The notes beneath the pieces are model-generated. The model was not told the DNA's origin, did not search any database, and was given only the letters and a program-made list of their open reading frames with translations. This document shows positions 18,470 through 30,139 of a DNA stretch of 64,000 nt, piece by piece; within the stretch, counting starts at the first letter, position 1, and the number at the start of each line of letters is the position of its first letter. The DNA is from Corticium candelabrum (lineage: Eukaryota > Porifera > Homoscleromorpha > Homosclerophorida > Plakinidae): the NCBI RefSeq assembly GCF_963422355.1, contig NC_085087.1, positions 861,521-925,520 of the forward strand. Direction: 5' to 3'. A program made the position numbers and the translations under genes.

Positions 18470-20270
18470 GGAGATACTGATGGAAGCCGACACAGGGGCT
18501 TCAGTGTCCATAATCAGTGAGGAGACGTTTGGAAAACTGTGGAAACTTCGAGAAGCACCAGGACTCAGGAAAACAGGATAACCTTGAGAACATACCGGTG
18601 AAGATGGACGGTGTTAGGAGAAGTCAAAGTCATCGCAAAGTGTGAAGGACACACTGTGTGACACAGCAAGGGTACCTCTCTTGGTAGTCGAAGGAAACGG
18701 TCCAAGTCTTCTGGGAAAGGATTGGTTGAGAAAATTCAAGTCTGCGGAAGATTACCGCCAAGTCATTGAAATGTATGCAGAAGTTTTAAGGAGACTTTAC
18801 AGGGAACCAAAGCCACCCTTTACGTAAATCCCCAGGCCAAGTCTCGATATTTCAAGGCCCGAACAATGCCATATGCGTTCAAAGAAAGTATTGAACGGGG
18901 ACTAGAGAGAATCCAAGAGGAAGGCACTTTGGAACCAGTAAGGTTCTCAAATTGGGCGGCCCCCGTAGTGCCAATTTTGAAACCAGATGGGTCCGTTAGG
19001 ATATGTGAGGATTCTCAAGTAACGGTCTACCAAGCCTTAAGCCGAGATCAGTATTCAGTGCCAAGGATAGAGGATTTATTCAGTATGTCAGCTGGTGGAA
19101 AACGATGAGACAGTAGTTGGGCTCACCAACGGGTTCTTTTGGATGGAGCAGCTAAGCCATATTTGACTATCAATACCCATCGTGGATTGTTTCAATACAA
19201 CCGGATGCCTTTCGGGGTGTCATCGGCACCTTCATTTTCAGAGAATTATGGAAAATCTGTTGCAAGGGATAAAACAAGTCATCGTATATACCTGGAAGAA
19301 ATATATCCTGATCACGTGAAAAAAGAAGAACACTTGAGAAAGTTAGAGGAAGTCCTAAAGAGACTACAGCAAGCAGGGTTAATTACGAGTGAAGTTGAAA
19401 GAGTGCAGATTTTGCAAGTCTCGGTCCAGTTCTTGGGGCATTAAATCGATGAAGAAGGAGTGCACCCTATGGATAAGAAAGTGAAGGCAATCAAGGACAC
19501 TCCCTCGACCCACAAACGTAGGCCAACTGAAGTCAACCTAGGGTTGGTAAACCAAAATATAATGGTAGATTTCTACCTGAGGTAGCCACTTGTTTAACAC
19601 CCCTGTATGAACTACTGAAGAAGGAGACTGACTGGCAGTGGGGGCAAAGTCAAGAAAAAGCATTCAGTGCCTCCCAACGATGGCTCCATTGGAAGAGAGT
19701 CTTAGTGCATTTTGATCCGAAAAAGCCATTAGTCATGTTTAGTGATGCATCTTCTTACAGGGGAGTTGTTTTATGTCACAGATTAGCAGACAATGTTGAT
19801 AAGAAAATAGCTTTTGCATCTCGTACCTTGTCTGCATCAGGAAAAAATTATTTGCATCTCGAAAAAGAGTGATTGGCTGTTATTTTTTTGTGTCAAGCGT
19901 TTTCACCAATGTTTGTTGGGACAGAGTTTACCATCGTCACCGATTACAAGCCGTTACTGGGACTACTGGGGAAACGCCAGCTGTCTCACCAATAGCGGCA
20001 GCGCGGATACAACGATGTGCCATGTTTTTTAGCAAGATACCAGTATCAGATAATAATATATAGACCAGGAGTACAGAACGGGAACGCTGATACATTGAGC
20101 ATACTGCCTCCGGAAGACACTGAGAGTGAAGAAGAAGAAGAAGAAACACCAGAGGAAGTAATTTTGGCATTAAAAACGTTGGCAGGCGGTGGTCCCATAC
20201 TATCCAGAGTGCGGAATTTTGTGTTACATGGATGGTCCGAAAGGAGGTGCACGGAGATAGACCTACAACC
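18470..20270 (+). pseudogene. Gypsy pol remnant: protease, RT, RNase H
   Basis: An aspartic protease motif ADTGASVSIIS (about 18486) is followed by LLVVEGNGPSLLGKDWL, an RT region (PVVPILKPDGSVRIC near 18960; GLFQYNRMPFGVSSAPS near 19190) and an RNase H region (MFSDASSYRGVVLC near 19740; TDYKPLLGLLG near 19935), ending at an acidic linker. The YxDD box is not recognisable: the place reads YLEEIYPDH. Several stops and frameshifts, hence dead. Confidence 0.75.
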
Positions 20271-20279
20271 GTATCATCG
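20271..20279. repeat. Left 9-bp target-site duplication (GTATCATCG)
   Basis: GTATCATCG at 20271-20279 is repeated at 21526-21534, directly outside the TIR element. Without the insertion, the pol frame across this site is continuous, which confirms the pair as a true duplication. Confidence 0.85.
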
Positions 20280-20281
20280 TA

Positions 20282-20396
20282 GACTCGAGCCAGTCTCTCC
20301 CCGCCTTCGTCATTCCCCGGAGGGCGAGGATTCCCCGGAGAGGCGAGGATTGACTATCCGGGGAATGACGAAGGCTGGGAGAGACTGGCTCGAGTC
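20282..20396. mobile_element. 115-bp palindromic MITE
   Basis: Near-perfect hairpin. It starts GACTCGAGCCAGTCTCTCC and ends with the inverse, with CTTCGTCATTCCCCGG inside each arm, and is flanked by TA on both sides (20280-20281 and 20397-20398). It sits exactly in the first TA of the TIR transposon. Its arms match the ends of the large helicase-bearing element at 51843-58448, so it is probably a miniature relative of that family. Confidence 0.8.
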
Positions 20397-21525
20397 TAAA
20401 GTGCGTTCACGAATTAGAGCGACTGGTGGAATGTAGTTTACACCCTAATGCGTGGCATAGTGCTTGTGCAAACGGATGTTATGTTGTCACAGGAGGCAAT
20501 TAACATCTACGTTTCAGAGCATATGGTGTCAATGACAAATTAGGTAACTATATTGTTACGTGACTGAAAGTGTACATATGAACGTGTTGCCTCTGGCTGC
20601 CTCGCTGGCTTGAAACGCGGTTTGCTTCATGATGCAATGATATACTAAAAATTGTACTTTTGCTATAACCCATAACAACAGACCTGGACGTTTCTATGCG
20701 CTCACTGGTTGTATGTGTCAGTTGCCTCTTTTAGGAAAAGCTATATGTACCAGATACATACACTCATTCACTTCTGGCTCAGAGAAGCGTCTGGAAACCA
20801 CGAGAACTTGACTAATTTGACCATATCAGAACCAAACTGAGCAGCCATTTAGTGCATTCTTGAGCATAGATGACATCACTATGAGGACTTTGACCTTCTG
20901 CTTCCTCTGACCTACAGTTATGCTGTACAGCACAACACAGGGATTGCTGGGTTTGCGATGGAAAACATCAAGCGCCTTGCAGAGAAGGTCTAGCAAACGT
21001 TACTGTGGAAAAGTGGGCAAACTGCGTGAGGCACGTACGTGAGACGGTGGAAGCATTACAGGGCAATACACAGTGCGTTAGACGACGTTGTAGAGGAGAT
21101 GATCATCGAAGTTGTTCCTGAATCAGAAGATTCCTCGTCATCTGAAACTGAAAGTTCCAAGAATGATTATGAAGACTAGAAACGGATCCTAGACGCACTC
21201 TTTCTTAGCTAACCGACACCCCAACTGGGAAGTTTACTGTGTTGGGTTACTGCTAACAGCCTGCTAGCTATAACAATTATGTACTTAGCCTTATGCAATT
21301 AACCCTAATCCCGCCTTAGTCCCACCTTTCTCCGCCCTCTAACTCATTAAAATACAGGAAATTGGCACTATTAACTTCCGTTACGTCTCTAGCCCAATGG
21401 TGAGTGTAATTAGATCCGGCAAGTGAAGAGCTTTCAATTGATACCAATATCCGCTCGGAGGGCAACACCTTTGTTGCGCAAATGGCCACATTTCACCAGT
21501 CTCTCTAATGCGTGAACGCACTTTA
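20397..21525. mobile_element. Non-autonomous TIR transposon with 9-bp target duplication
   Basis: Terminal inverted repeats of 37 bp (TAAAGTGCGTTCACG at both ends, 3 mismatches). The 9-bp duplication GTATCATCG lies outside; the left copy is separated by the nested MITE. A 9-bp duplication is typical of Mutator-like (MULE) transposons. The interior (about 1.05 kb) has no recognisable transposase. It cuts the gypsy pol frame. Confidence 0.8.
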
Positions 21526-21539
21526 GTATCATCGTAGAA

Positions 21540-22010
21540 GAGAAGAACTGAGCGCGATAGACGGGTATTTGCTATGGGTATCGCACGTAGTAATCCCCCT
21601 CCTCCCCCCGAAGGTCAACAGCAAATACTAGAGGAATTACATGAAGGCCATCCGGGCATAGCACGGATGAGGTCCTTGGGAAGGAGTTAGTTATGTCTGG
21701 TGGCCCAAAATGGATGGGCAAATCGAAGAAAGAGTCCAGCAGTGTCCCACTTGCCAAGTACACCGTCATGCACCCCGGAGTCACCTTTACACTCATAGAG
21801 TGACCTGACCGTCCGTGGGCGCGGCTACATTTGGATTTTGCCTGACATATCGGTTTGCCGAGGCAGGAAATGCCTACGTAAACAGTTCCTGTTCCAACCG
21901 CAAACGAGGTGCCGTGGGTAGCGCACAAGACAGTCACTGTGTAAGATCATTTCCTGTTGCAAATTCCTTGGCTATAACAACCTGTCCCGATCTTCCTTGA
22001 GTAGTCTGAG
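21540..22010 (+). pseudogene. Gypsy integrase remnant
   Basis: After the insertion the pol frame resumes (REELSAIDGYLLW). An HHCC zinc-binding domain follows (LHEGHPGIARMRSL, then CPTCQVHRHAP), and the first catalytic Asp region of the DDE core (LHLDFA near 21825). A stop interrupts it near 21688, and similarity ends before the second catalytic Asp. Confidence 0.65.
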
Positions 22011-22182
22011 AGAATTTGAGTCTCGAATTCGACTACGGTAGGTTGTGAAACAAAGCGAGGTGCATGGGTTGACTATTTCGATCTGCATGTCGTTGTTGTT
22101 CTAGTCTACTAGATATAGTGTCAATGGTTGAACTTACGGTTGTTCACTGCATGCGTTAATTCAGTCATTCGCGTTTGTGTAG

Positions 22183-22946
22183 ATGACTTTGGACTTAATG
22201 CTGGCTCCCGTTGACGTGGAAGACAGGTTTTCAACTGAACGAAGACACCTACCAGGAGGTGAGCCGCCGTATACGTCCAGTTGGATTGTGCGACAACCTC
22301 AAGCCCCATTTGTCTTGTTTACAACACCAGCCGTTAACAGTAGACTACAACCGCTTCATGTTATTTGCGTATAGCTTGTTCTCTCGGGTAGTGGCTATGT
22401 GGGTGTGATCGATCGAGTCACATGCTGCATGTTGTTGCCTGTTCATAAATAATTCATGCATGGTTGTACAGTATCTTCAGGAACTCTAGATTACTAGTAG
22501 CGATCGATGTTAGTACTGTACTCGCTGCGGCCTAGGCAATGCGTGCAAATACCATTACTACTGCAGCCTAGCTGTTACTCCCGTTATTCAAGCGTGGCAA
22601 GTCATAACTGTCCGTACTTTAATTTGTTAGTTATAATTATACCAGTCACTGTACTGTTCGGAATTCGCACGTTATTTCCGCTTTCGTTCTTGCAGATCCT
22701 CGTTCATGGTCTAGGGATGATGTCAGCAGATGGTTAAATCTAATGGAAGAGAGATACCATCTATCACCAATTGACAGGAATAGATTTTCTATGAGTGGAC
22801 GAGCCCTATGTCTCATGCAGAAAGAAATGTTTAGTGCCAGAGTACCAGAAGCAGGGCAGCTGCTGTATGACGATTTCCAGCTTCGGCTCCGGTTTGTGCT
22901 AGGTCTGGCTGTGTGCAAAATGAAACAAAGTAGTAGCAGCTTTTGA
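22183..22946 (+). CDS. PNT-domain-only ETS-family protein (TEL/Yan-type, Mae/EDL-like architecture)
   Basis: Two exons, 22183-22258 and 22696-22946, joined by a GT-AG intron (CCAGGAG|GTGAGC; TTCTTGCAG|AT) in phase 1. The 108-residue product has a 25-residue N-terminus, then a PNT domain from Asp-Pro onward: WSRDDVSRWLNLMEERY, PIDRNRFSMSGRALCLM, EAGQLLYDDFQLRLRFV. WSRDDV and the PID-N-F-M-G-ALL pattern are TEL (ETV6)/Yan signatures. It stops 17 codons after the domain, with no ETS domain. In Drosophila a PNT-only protein (Mae/EDL) binds Yan and Pointed and modulates them; a similar role here is inferred. The 22183 ATG follows an in-frame TAG that could be an acceptor, so an upstream exon is possible. 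A weak internal donor near 22900 could lead to an exon at 23769. Confidence 0.75.
22696..22946 (+). CDS. TEL-type PNT exon
   Basis: Acceptor TTCTTGCAG at 22687-22695; enters in phase 1 so that the first complete codon is the Pro of Asp-Pro. Stop TGA at 22944-22946. It encodes all five helices of the PNT fold. Confidence 0.85.
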
Positions 22947-23768
22947 ATTGCTGAGGATTAATTCAGGTGTAACAAACATACTTAATTAAGTTACTTTGCT
23001 AGCGTACTATGTATAAAGAGTAGCCTAGTCATCTAAACTTTGTAACAATTATATATATATCTATCTATATATATATAGTACTTTGCATAATTAATTGTTG
23101 TGAAGGAAATGAATCATCACACTCCTACACCAAGGAGAAATGGATACATATGCCTGCATGCACATATACATCAGCAAACTACTCCTTTCTAAACTTGCAT
23201 GGCTTGATAGAATTAAGTTCCAAGAGACTGCTGTAAATCTTACACAGCTCAATAGCACAATACATTGTAATTCTGATGGCAGATTCAACAATGTCTTGCA
23301 ATCTATCTGCTAATGACACACAGAGTGAGGTACAACAATGGTTCTGCAATGGTACAGATTACACAGTACCTTAAATGTAATAACAAAACACGCTGAATTA
23401 CATGCTATGGTGGAAGGACATGTGCCTACTAGTTGTTTCTAATGAGCAGATAGATGGTTTCAAAAATCACATGTGATTCCATGCATGCAGTCTCGATCCT
23501 GCTAAAGTTAATTTTTACCAATAACAAGTGATGACTTGACATACCTTACAACCTTTCTCTTCTTTGTGGAGTTGTAAACAATGATGCCAAGTGCAATAAA
23601 TGGCAAGGTGTGCTCAGAGTGTGAGAACAGGGGCTTGGCCAGATCGAGTCCAAGATTTGGGGGCACAATAAAAAACTTTCTCAAATCTGTATTTCTATAC
23701 TTCTACTTTAATTAACCGTCTAGTTTTCATTTTTCAAGCTTAAAGTCTTTTGTTTTTGTCTACTGCAG
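22947..23768. other. 3' flank of the PNT-only gene, no further gene seen
   Basis: AT-rich, with a (TA)n-like tract near 23050. No recognisable coding. Confidence 0.4.
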
Positions 23769-24258
23769 CAAACCTGTCTACACAGCCGAGAGTTCTAGCT
23801 AGGGTAGTCTTCGGTCTCTTCAAACATGAAAACAAATGTTCACATGACGCGGTAGATATACATGCACCTGTATATATAGTGTCAATACAATTTGAGCAGG
23901 TGTACGAAAGCCTCCTTGCCTGTCATGGTAAGAGATGATCTTTTATGATGCCCGGTAAACGTCGCACTGGACTTCTAGCATGCGTTCCCTCTAGGGCACG
24001 TGCAATGCATACGTGCATTACCACGTTGACGCGCGAACATTTGAGAGTCATTTCCATAACAACAGAAGGTTCAGTACTCAGAAATTGGTACGTGTCTACA
24101 TCAGTTACATGTTGTCTGTTTTTCATTCTGTAGCTGAACTTGAGCTCTAATCTAGACTTGTCATGAGCTTGGCTATGTTCTTTTGCTAACGGCCTCAATG
24201 CACTAGCTCCTTTTCATCTGATACAGAATGGAAACAGCACGAAGAAGAGCACAGAAAG
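23769..24258 (+). CDS. Two candidate exons of unknown product
   Basis: 23769-23927 (acceptor CTACTGCAG, donor GTAAGA) and 24227-24258 (acceptor GATACAG, donor GTACAT) fit together in phase (1 to 1, then 1 to 0) and read through as LSTQPRVLARVVFGLFKHEN and later EWKQHEEEHRK. No known domain. They may be 5' exons of the MULE-type gene downstream or an alternative end of the PNT gene. Confidence 0.3.
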
Positions 24259-25139
24259 GTACATATGATGTCTACCAGGTTCCTAGCTGTAGTGTCTGTC
24301 CGTCTGTGTTGTCCTGTGCACCTGCATGTACATGTGTACCCGTCAAAAGACTGGATGTCCTAGGACACTACTTGGAACTTCTTGTCATTACGGTTCCACT
24401 GAGTTTTTCACCTGCTACTGAGACTGTCCTTGAAGCTACAAAGTACGTGGAACACCAAAAGTAATCATGAAGAAGCTAGATGACAAGAATCAAATTTACT
24501 ATGAATAATAGCACTGTTTAATTAATTAACTCAGGTATATGAATCTTCAAAACTTTGATAGCTAGTTCTAGCTTCCGGCTGTACAGTTAAAGGGAACACC
24601 AACATAGGTACTATGATGGACTGAGCTGTTGATTTCGACAAGTCTCATTAATGAATTTGTCTGTGCCAAAATAGCCCAATACGTGATCCACAGACACGAC
24701 CACAGATGTCACAGGTGTTTGGGTGCTGCAATGGTAGTTCCCTACCTTTCAGCATTGTGTCTTCATTATCTTAGCTTCACAGTGATCGTCTTCAAATTGT
24801 TGGATTGCAGTACTGCATGTTGATCTCCATAGAGACCTATCATTAGCTATTTTTCCCACTGTAGAGGATCTATGTGGCAAGATTTCAAGTTCGTCTTGAG
24901 ACTGTCTTTGAATCTTTGGTTTGAACTCCCTGTAAACGTGCTCCCTCTAGTTGTCCGTAGAACACAGTCTTCGGTATTCTGTCATCATTCACACGAAGCA
25001 AGTGCCCTGACTAACTAGATAGAAGGACTGTCTCGATACCATTCATGTTGCAGATTTTAAGAACTTCCTTATTAGGAACCAAATTCTGCCATCTGGTACC
25101 AGCAATCTTGCACAGACACATCATTTGAAAACGGTCTAA

Positions 25140-25800
25140 AGTTTTGACGTGCCTGCAATAGGTACGTATTATGTGCACTAACATACATGATACATACATA
25201 ACTTTACTAGTAGGTACTATGCACTAACATACATACATACATACGTATAGATAACATAGGTACTATGTCCACCAACGTACATACAGAACATACATGTAGG
25301 TACTGTACTATATGCACTAACATACATTTTTTGTATTATATCAGAGTCTGTACGACTACAATAAAAGAGGTACTAAAATTACATCAAATACACAACTAAA
25401 CTATACAGAAAGAAGGAAGAACATACTTACAATACACTATGAAACCTAAGTGGTGTAATGGTGTCTCTGATCCTTTACGTCTGTACCAGCAATGTCTAAT
25501 ACATACATACGTTTACAAGAGCCTCTACGGCCCAGGTTAGGTACAACAGTCACTATGAACTTGCTACAATGTAACTCTAGAACCAACAGTCACTATATGT
25601 ACTTGCTAGAATGAGCAATAGTCACTATGTACTTGTTTTGACAGAAGCAACACTCCATAGATAGAGGCAATTGCATATGAAATCCTTGCGTAAGGGAAAT
25701 GTCTGTGCCCATCCCATACATGAACTTCTGACCCATACATACATACATGCATTCATACATACATAGTACATACATACATGTAGACATACAATTAATAATG
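25140..25800. repeat. Imperfect tandem repeats built on ACATACAT and GGTACTATG
   Basis: Units of about 60-70 bp with GGTACTATG...CACTAACATACATACAT recur at 25155-25330. Further ACATACAT runs follow near 25735-25790. Simple-sequence DNA, no gene. Confidence 0.6.
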
Positions 25801-28800
25801 CTTAAATAAATTCAAATTGAAAACCATTGCTAAGCAATCAGTCTTATGCACATCATTTCTAATCACTCTGTCTGTAATTCATGCAAACGATTCTTGTTGG
25901 TGGTTAGTGGAAAAGCAATGTCAATTTTGCAGAGTCTTTTGTAACTGAAGAATGTTACTTAGTAACCCCAGAATTTAACTGCATAGTAGCTATTGAAAGA
26001 CAACATACCAGAATTCTCTAGTTGTCTATGTGCAAGCGCATGCACCACACACAAATGTGTGGTTATAGTTTTAGTAAGTAAACATGTATCTTGTCTTTAG
26101 GATGATTTATTGCTCAATAATAGTGCATTGTCATCTGTTGAGAGCACACAAAAGGAAGCCAGAAATAAATGCCTTGACTGTGGGGCTCAGTATAAGACAC
26201 AGCAAACACTAACGACACAGGAGGAAACAACATGGTTCTGGCTACGAGAAAGATATTTGGCATAAATGCATGGTTGAAGAATGTGGTTTGAAATTTATGC
26301 AAGTGAAGAGTCTAACAGAACACATGGTGTCACATCATAACATGGACATGGGTATGTTGTACTTTCACCCTATATTCATGTCAGAGATAATGCCATATGG
26401 ACGTATTTGTACCATCCACAAGAATATGTGAACTTGAATTCAATAGCAGTGATGAATTTTTTGAGTGGAAAAGGGAGGAAGAGAGGAAGACATGCACATA
26501 CTACAGAAGAGTGAGGTCAAAGAAGGCAACCCAAGGTTGTAGCACAATTTTAGTATGTACTACGCTTACTACATAGGCATAAGAAACGAGGGGGGGAGAG
26601 AAACGGGGCACGTGCCTCTTCAACTTCCAGCAAACTGAGTAGATCTTGTCAAGTCGCATAATGCTGTAAACATGCCTGACATTCACGCATGCTGCTTTGC
26701 TGTGTTAGCTGTATAAGACTTGTGATATAGACATACAATCAGCCCAGTTGTTGTTCTGTACCATGCCCTGGTAGACAGACGTGTGTCCCTCTAACTGAAT
26801 TAGATTCCTATACCTATGTATTGTGCTTGATATATACAGCTATAATTTGATATAATTGCCACTGTAATTGTAGAGTGTCAGACCCTGTACTTTGTCTGCT
26901 GTCGAAGTCACAAAGCAAACAAAAAAGACAGCGAAAACAAGAGGAACCAAGAATGCAAAAACGAATGGAAACAATTTGTCTCTCCAGGATCAATGCAAAA
27001 TTTTATCCACACGGCAAAGTCAACGTATGGTATGTGAATGGACATACCAATCACTCTCCAAATCTATCCGAAATGCCATACATCCCCTTACCAGATGATG
27101 TCAAAGACATTGTTTCACAAAAGCTGGCAATGGGAGTGGCAGTAGAGAGAATTCTTGACATTGTACAGTTGATAATACCTGACTGAGTTTTCTCTGTAAA
27201 TACAGTGGTTGTTTTGGTACACCCAGATATATGGAGTGGTGTTGGAGATCGAGCAGAGAGACACAATTTAACAGCATAGCACAGAGAGAGCACTTCATAA
27301 CATGGCAGGACATTAGGAATATTTCCAAGTCAGTTGTAGATATGTCTACAGTGAACCGTGCCGATGATGCACAGTCTGTCGTTGCAATTGTGAAAAAACT
27401 AGCCATGAGCAATATAACCCTGTCTTGTTGCACAAACCATTTGGCGTGAAGGATGATAATTTCCCTGAATTACCACAAGATTCATTCATGTTAGTGATTC
27501 AGACAGAGCATCAGTAAGAGCTCTTTGAAAAATTCAGTTCTGGAGTGGTTTGTGTTGACTCAATGCACAAAACATATCAATACAACTATAACTTATTACC
27601 CTGATGATCAGACATGATCATGGTCAAGGTAAAGACATTTTAGCCACGCAATCAGTCATTGAAGAAATTTTTCTAATTCTAAAGTCATTTGCCACACTTC
27701 ATAGGTCGCACAGTAGCTTGGGCAATAAGCAGCAAGGAAGATCGCCCTTACATGTACCAGGTCTTTCAAGCTGTCAAAACTGCATCACCAAATGCTGTTG
27801 TGACAACATTAATGAGTGATGATGGTATAAAGTATATCAGTTGATATTTTCACAAAATATTGTTTGCATTCATGTCCTATAGACAATGCTGCATGGACTG
27901 CTGCCAAGGCTGTATTTGGAAACAACATGAAGCGTCTCCTATGCAGATGGCATGTTGACAGGTTTACAATGTGTACATACTGTATGCAAAGTGCTTTTTA
28001 TGTTTTTAGCTATTTGCATCTAGAAACTTTAGGAATTTATATGCAAAAAGTAAAGAACAAACTTCATCAGGTTGCTCTGTACCAAGGCTTGTACCTCATC
28101 CTAAGTGAAACAGACCGAACAAAATTTCATGGGTACATGAATTCTTTTGTTCATACATGGCTGCTAAAAGAACCCGGCTTCATTGATTATTTAAGACACA
28201 CTACAGCAACAGGCCAGGTAGTACAATCTGTTGATGCAAGTGGTATGACTGCTAAATATTGTTGACTCTTACAGAGGTGTGGGCAATGGCATACAGAGAT
28301 TACGATCATGTTGACACAGACACAAACATGGTTGTGGAAAAGTAAGTACTATTTGACATTACAGTAAGCAAAACCAGAACTCTTTATTTCAGAACCACTG
28401 TATGTATGTACTTGTAACAATAGAAATGAGGGTAATTTAGGAATATGGGGCATAAATTCATGCCACTCTATTTGAGAAAGTTGTACCTATTCCTACACTT
28501 CTGTTATCTGTCTAGCCACTCCATAGCCGAACACAAATCACTCTACACTAGAACTGATTTCAGGATGTAACTGGATAAGCTAGAGAGCTGGCAAACTGAC
28601 AGTGATGAGCCAATAACTAAATACTGTTGACTATTACAACTATGGAAGTGTATTTGGAAAGATTTACTTGCAACAGAGTTGTAAATGCTAAGTTGCTATC
28701 TTGTCAACAATGATCAATCAAGGCTTATAGAACCCTCATTTCAATGCACTTGAGCATATATATATATATACCCTGGGTTAAATGCACTTGACCAATCATT

Positions 28801-28909
28801 GTAGATTACAAATTATGTACCTTGACTATCAAGGAACACTTGATGCGTGGTCACTAAAACATCACCCTTGATTTCACAGTAGCTGATGTATACTGTTTCT
28901 TTCTTGCAG

Positions 28910-29120
28910 TTTCCACAGCAAACTGAAGAGACACCCCTCTTGTTTGGCAAACAGCTCTAATAGACGAATAGATCATTTGGTCAATGTTCTTCTAAAAATG
29001 GAAGAAGACCAATACCTTGATGTACAGAAAAAACAGCGCTGGCATACACTCAATCCTAGGACAAAACAAGAAGAGACACAACATGACCGGGAAGTTCTGA
29101 TCAGTGATGCAGATATGGAG
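28910..29120 (+). CDS. Intact exon of the MULE-type gene (catalytic Glu region)
   Basis: Acceptor TTTCTTGCAG, donor GAG|GTACAT. It completes the split Asn codon after VVE and reads FHSKLKRHPSCLANSS, then RIDHLVNVLLKMEEDQY, to ADME with no stop. Confidence 0.6.
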
Positions 29121-29185
29121 GTACATAAATGCAAATAGCTAAGTTTACACACCCATTATAAACTGAATATCACACATACACACAG

Positions 29186-29519
29186 GAATGTGAAAGAAAC
29201 ATCTGGACTGTACAATCTCAATCAAAGGCTGAAATCATTTACCATGTTAAACAGCTTCACCCATGTTGTCCCAACTCCAGTTGTGCATCTTTCACATGTG
29301 TCATCTGTGGCTTCTGTTGGCACATGTTTCAGTGTAGCTGCTACGACTTTGCAACAGGGCACCTTTGCAAACATATCCACAAAGCGTGTGCAAAACATTG
29401 TCTAACTGCTTGTGTGGCAACATTACCAGATACAAGTGCCAATGAAACGGATGACAAACAGAGTTCTCGTCTCAAAGTTGTGATACCACAAGCAGAAGTC
29501 AGCACTAGAAGGGTTGAAG
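29186..29519 (+). CDS. Intact SWIM-finger exon of the MULE-type gene
   Basis: Acceptor CACACACAG, donor GAAG|GTAGCA. A 111-codon open exon. The Cys-rich run (CCPNSSCASFTCVICGFC) leads into the SWIM motif C-x-C...C-K-H (CSCYDFATGHLCKHIHKA), a DNA- or protein-binding zinc site common in MULE transposases. Confidence 0.65.
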
Positions 29520-29837
29520 GTAGCACTACATTATGACAGACAGCAAAAACAATGCCATGTCTAATAAACACACTGACTGATTAACTTCATGTCTACCGTC
29601 TACTAAACAATTAAACTCATACGGGTACCTACAGAACTAGTAAATGTAAGATGTCATTAGTCCACAAGAACTGTACAATGCAAATGTCTAACAAAGGTCT
29701 AGACTACAGACATCAAATGATCGACATTCTACATCACGATCAAGGAGGCACACAGACAGACAGACTGAATGACTGACTGACTGACTGACATACAAACATA
29801 CTGATAACATGCAGTAGTAATTGATTGTCTCTGGCAG

Positions 29838-30139
29838 GAAAAGCAGCAGCCACAGCTGCAAAGCTATCTTTTGCAAAATCTTTGTGTCGCACCATATGCC
29901 AAAGACTAGATAGTGGAAGTTTCAATAGTGTGTACTTGCCAACTGTCCTATCACACCTAAAACAGGCTGAGCTGATAAGCAGGCTTGACCAACACACATC
30001 AACAACAAAGTATGAGAAGAAAAGGATAATAGCACCTGGCCAAAAACATGAAAAGCAGCCCAAACAGTTCTACCGGGTTTTGAGTAAACCAGGTCACAAA
30101 AGGAAGGCAGAAATATTGAGGTACCATTTGTATACATGA
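29838..30139 (+). CDS. Terminal exon of the MULE-type gene
   Basis: Acceptor TCTCTGGCAG; continues in phase 1 from the SWIM exon as GKAAATAAKLSFAKSL and ends with a basic tail (QKHEKQPKQFYRV...GHKRKAE). The basic QxxFYxxxxxGxKRK pattern is familiar from the C-termini of this transposase-like family. Confidence 0.55.

Larger units (their letters stand above)
17546..22010 (+). mobile_element. Ty3/gypsy LTR retrotransposon, broken and nested-into
   Basis: Order: 5' LTR, primer-binding site, gag with zinc knuckles, protease, RT, RNase H, integrase start. Many frameshifts and stops mean no working protein. A second transposon (20397-21525) interrupts it between RNase H and integrase. The element fades out near 22.0 kb inside the integrase core, so the 3' third and 3' LTR are gone. 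It lies about 0.2 kb upstream of the PNT-only gene. Confidence 0.75.
26101..30139 (+). pseudogene. MULE-type transposase gene with C2H2 and SWIM zinc fingers, multi-exon, N-terminal half broken
   Basis: Order: C2H2 fingers (CLDCGAQYKTQQTLTT and HKCMVEECGLKFMQ...HMVSHH, 26184-26340), a LYFVCCRSHKANKK region (26885), WYVNGHTNHSPNLSEMPY and IVSQKLAMGVAVERILDI (27030-27165), the first catalytic Asp (GVVCVDSMHKT, about 27547), AWAISSKEDRPYMYQVFQ, the second Asp in TTLMSDDG, CRWHVDRF (27945), the catalytic Glu in VVENFHSKLKRH, and a SWIM finger CSCYDFATGHLCKHIH. At least two frameshifts (near 26215 and 26980) and stops near 27185 and 27600 break the first half. From about 27865 the exons read through with GT-AG introns. 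A decaying transposase or a gene using only its 3' part. Confidence 0.65.

Noticed and set aside
17546..22010. Infectious endogenous retrovirus
   Set aside because: No env-like frame; the gag/pol layout and primer-binding site fit an ordinary Ty3/gypsy retrotransposon, and the copy is inactive.
29688..30137. Minus-strand frames with hydrophobic or Ser-Val repeats
   Set aside because: Shadows of the MULE terminal exon and of a GACTGACT repeat.
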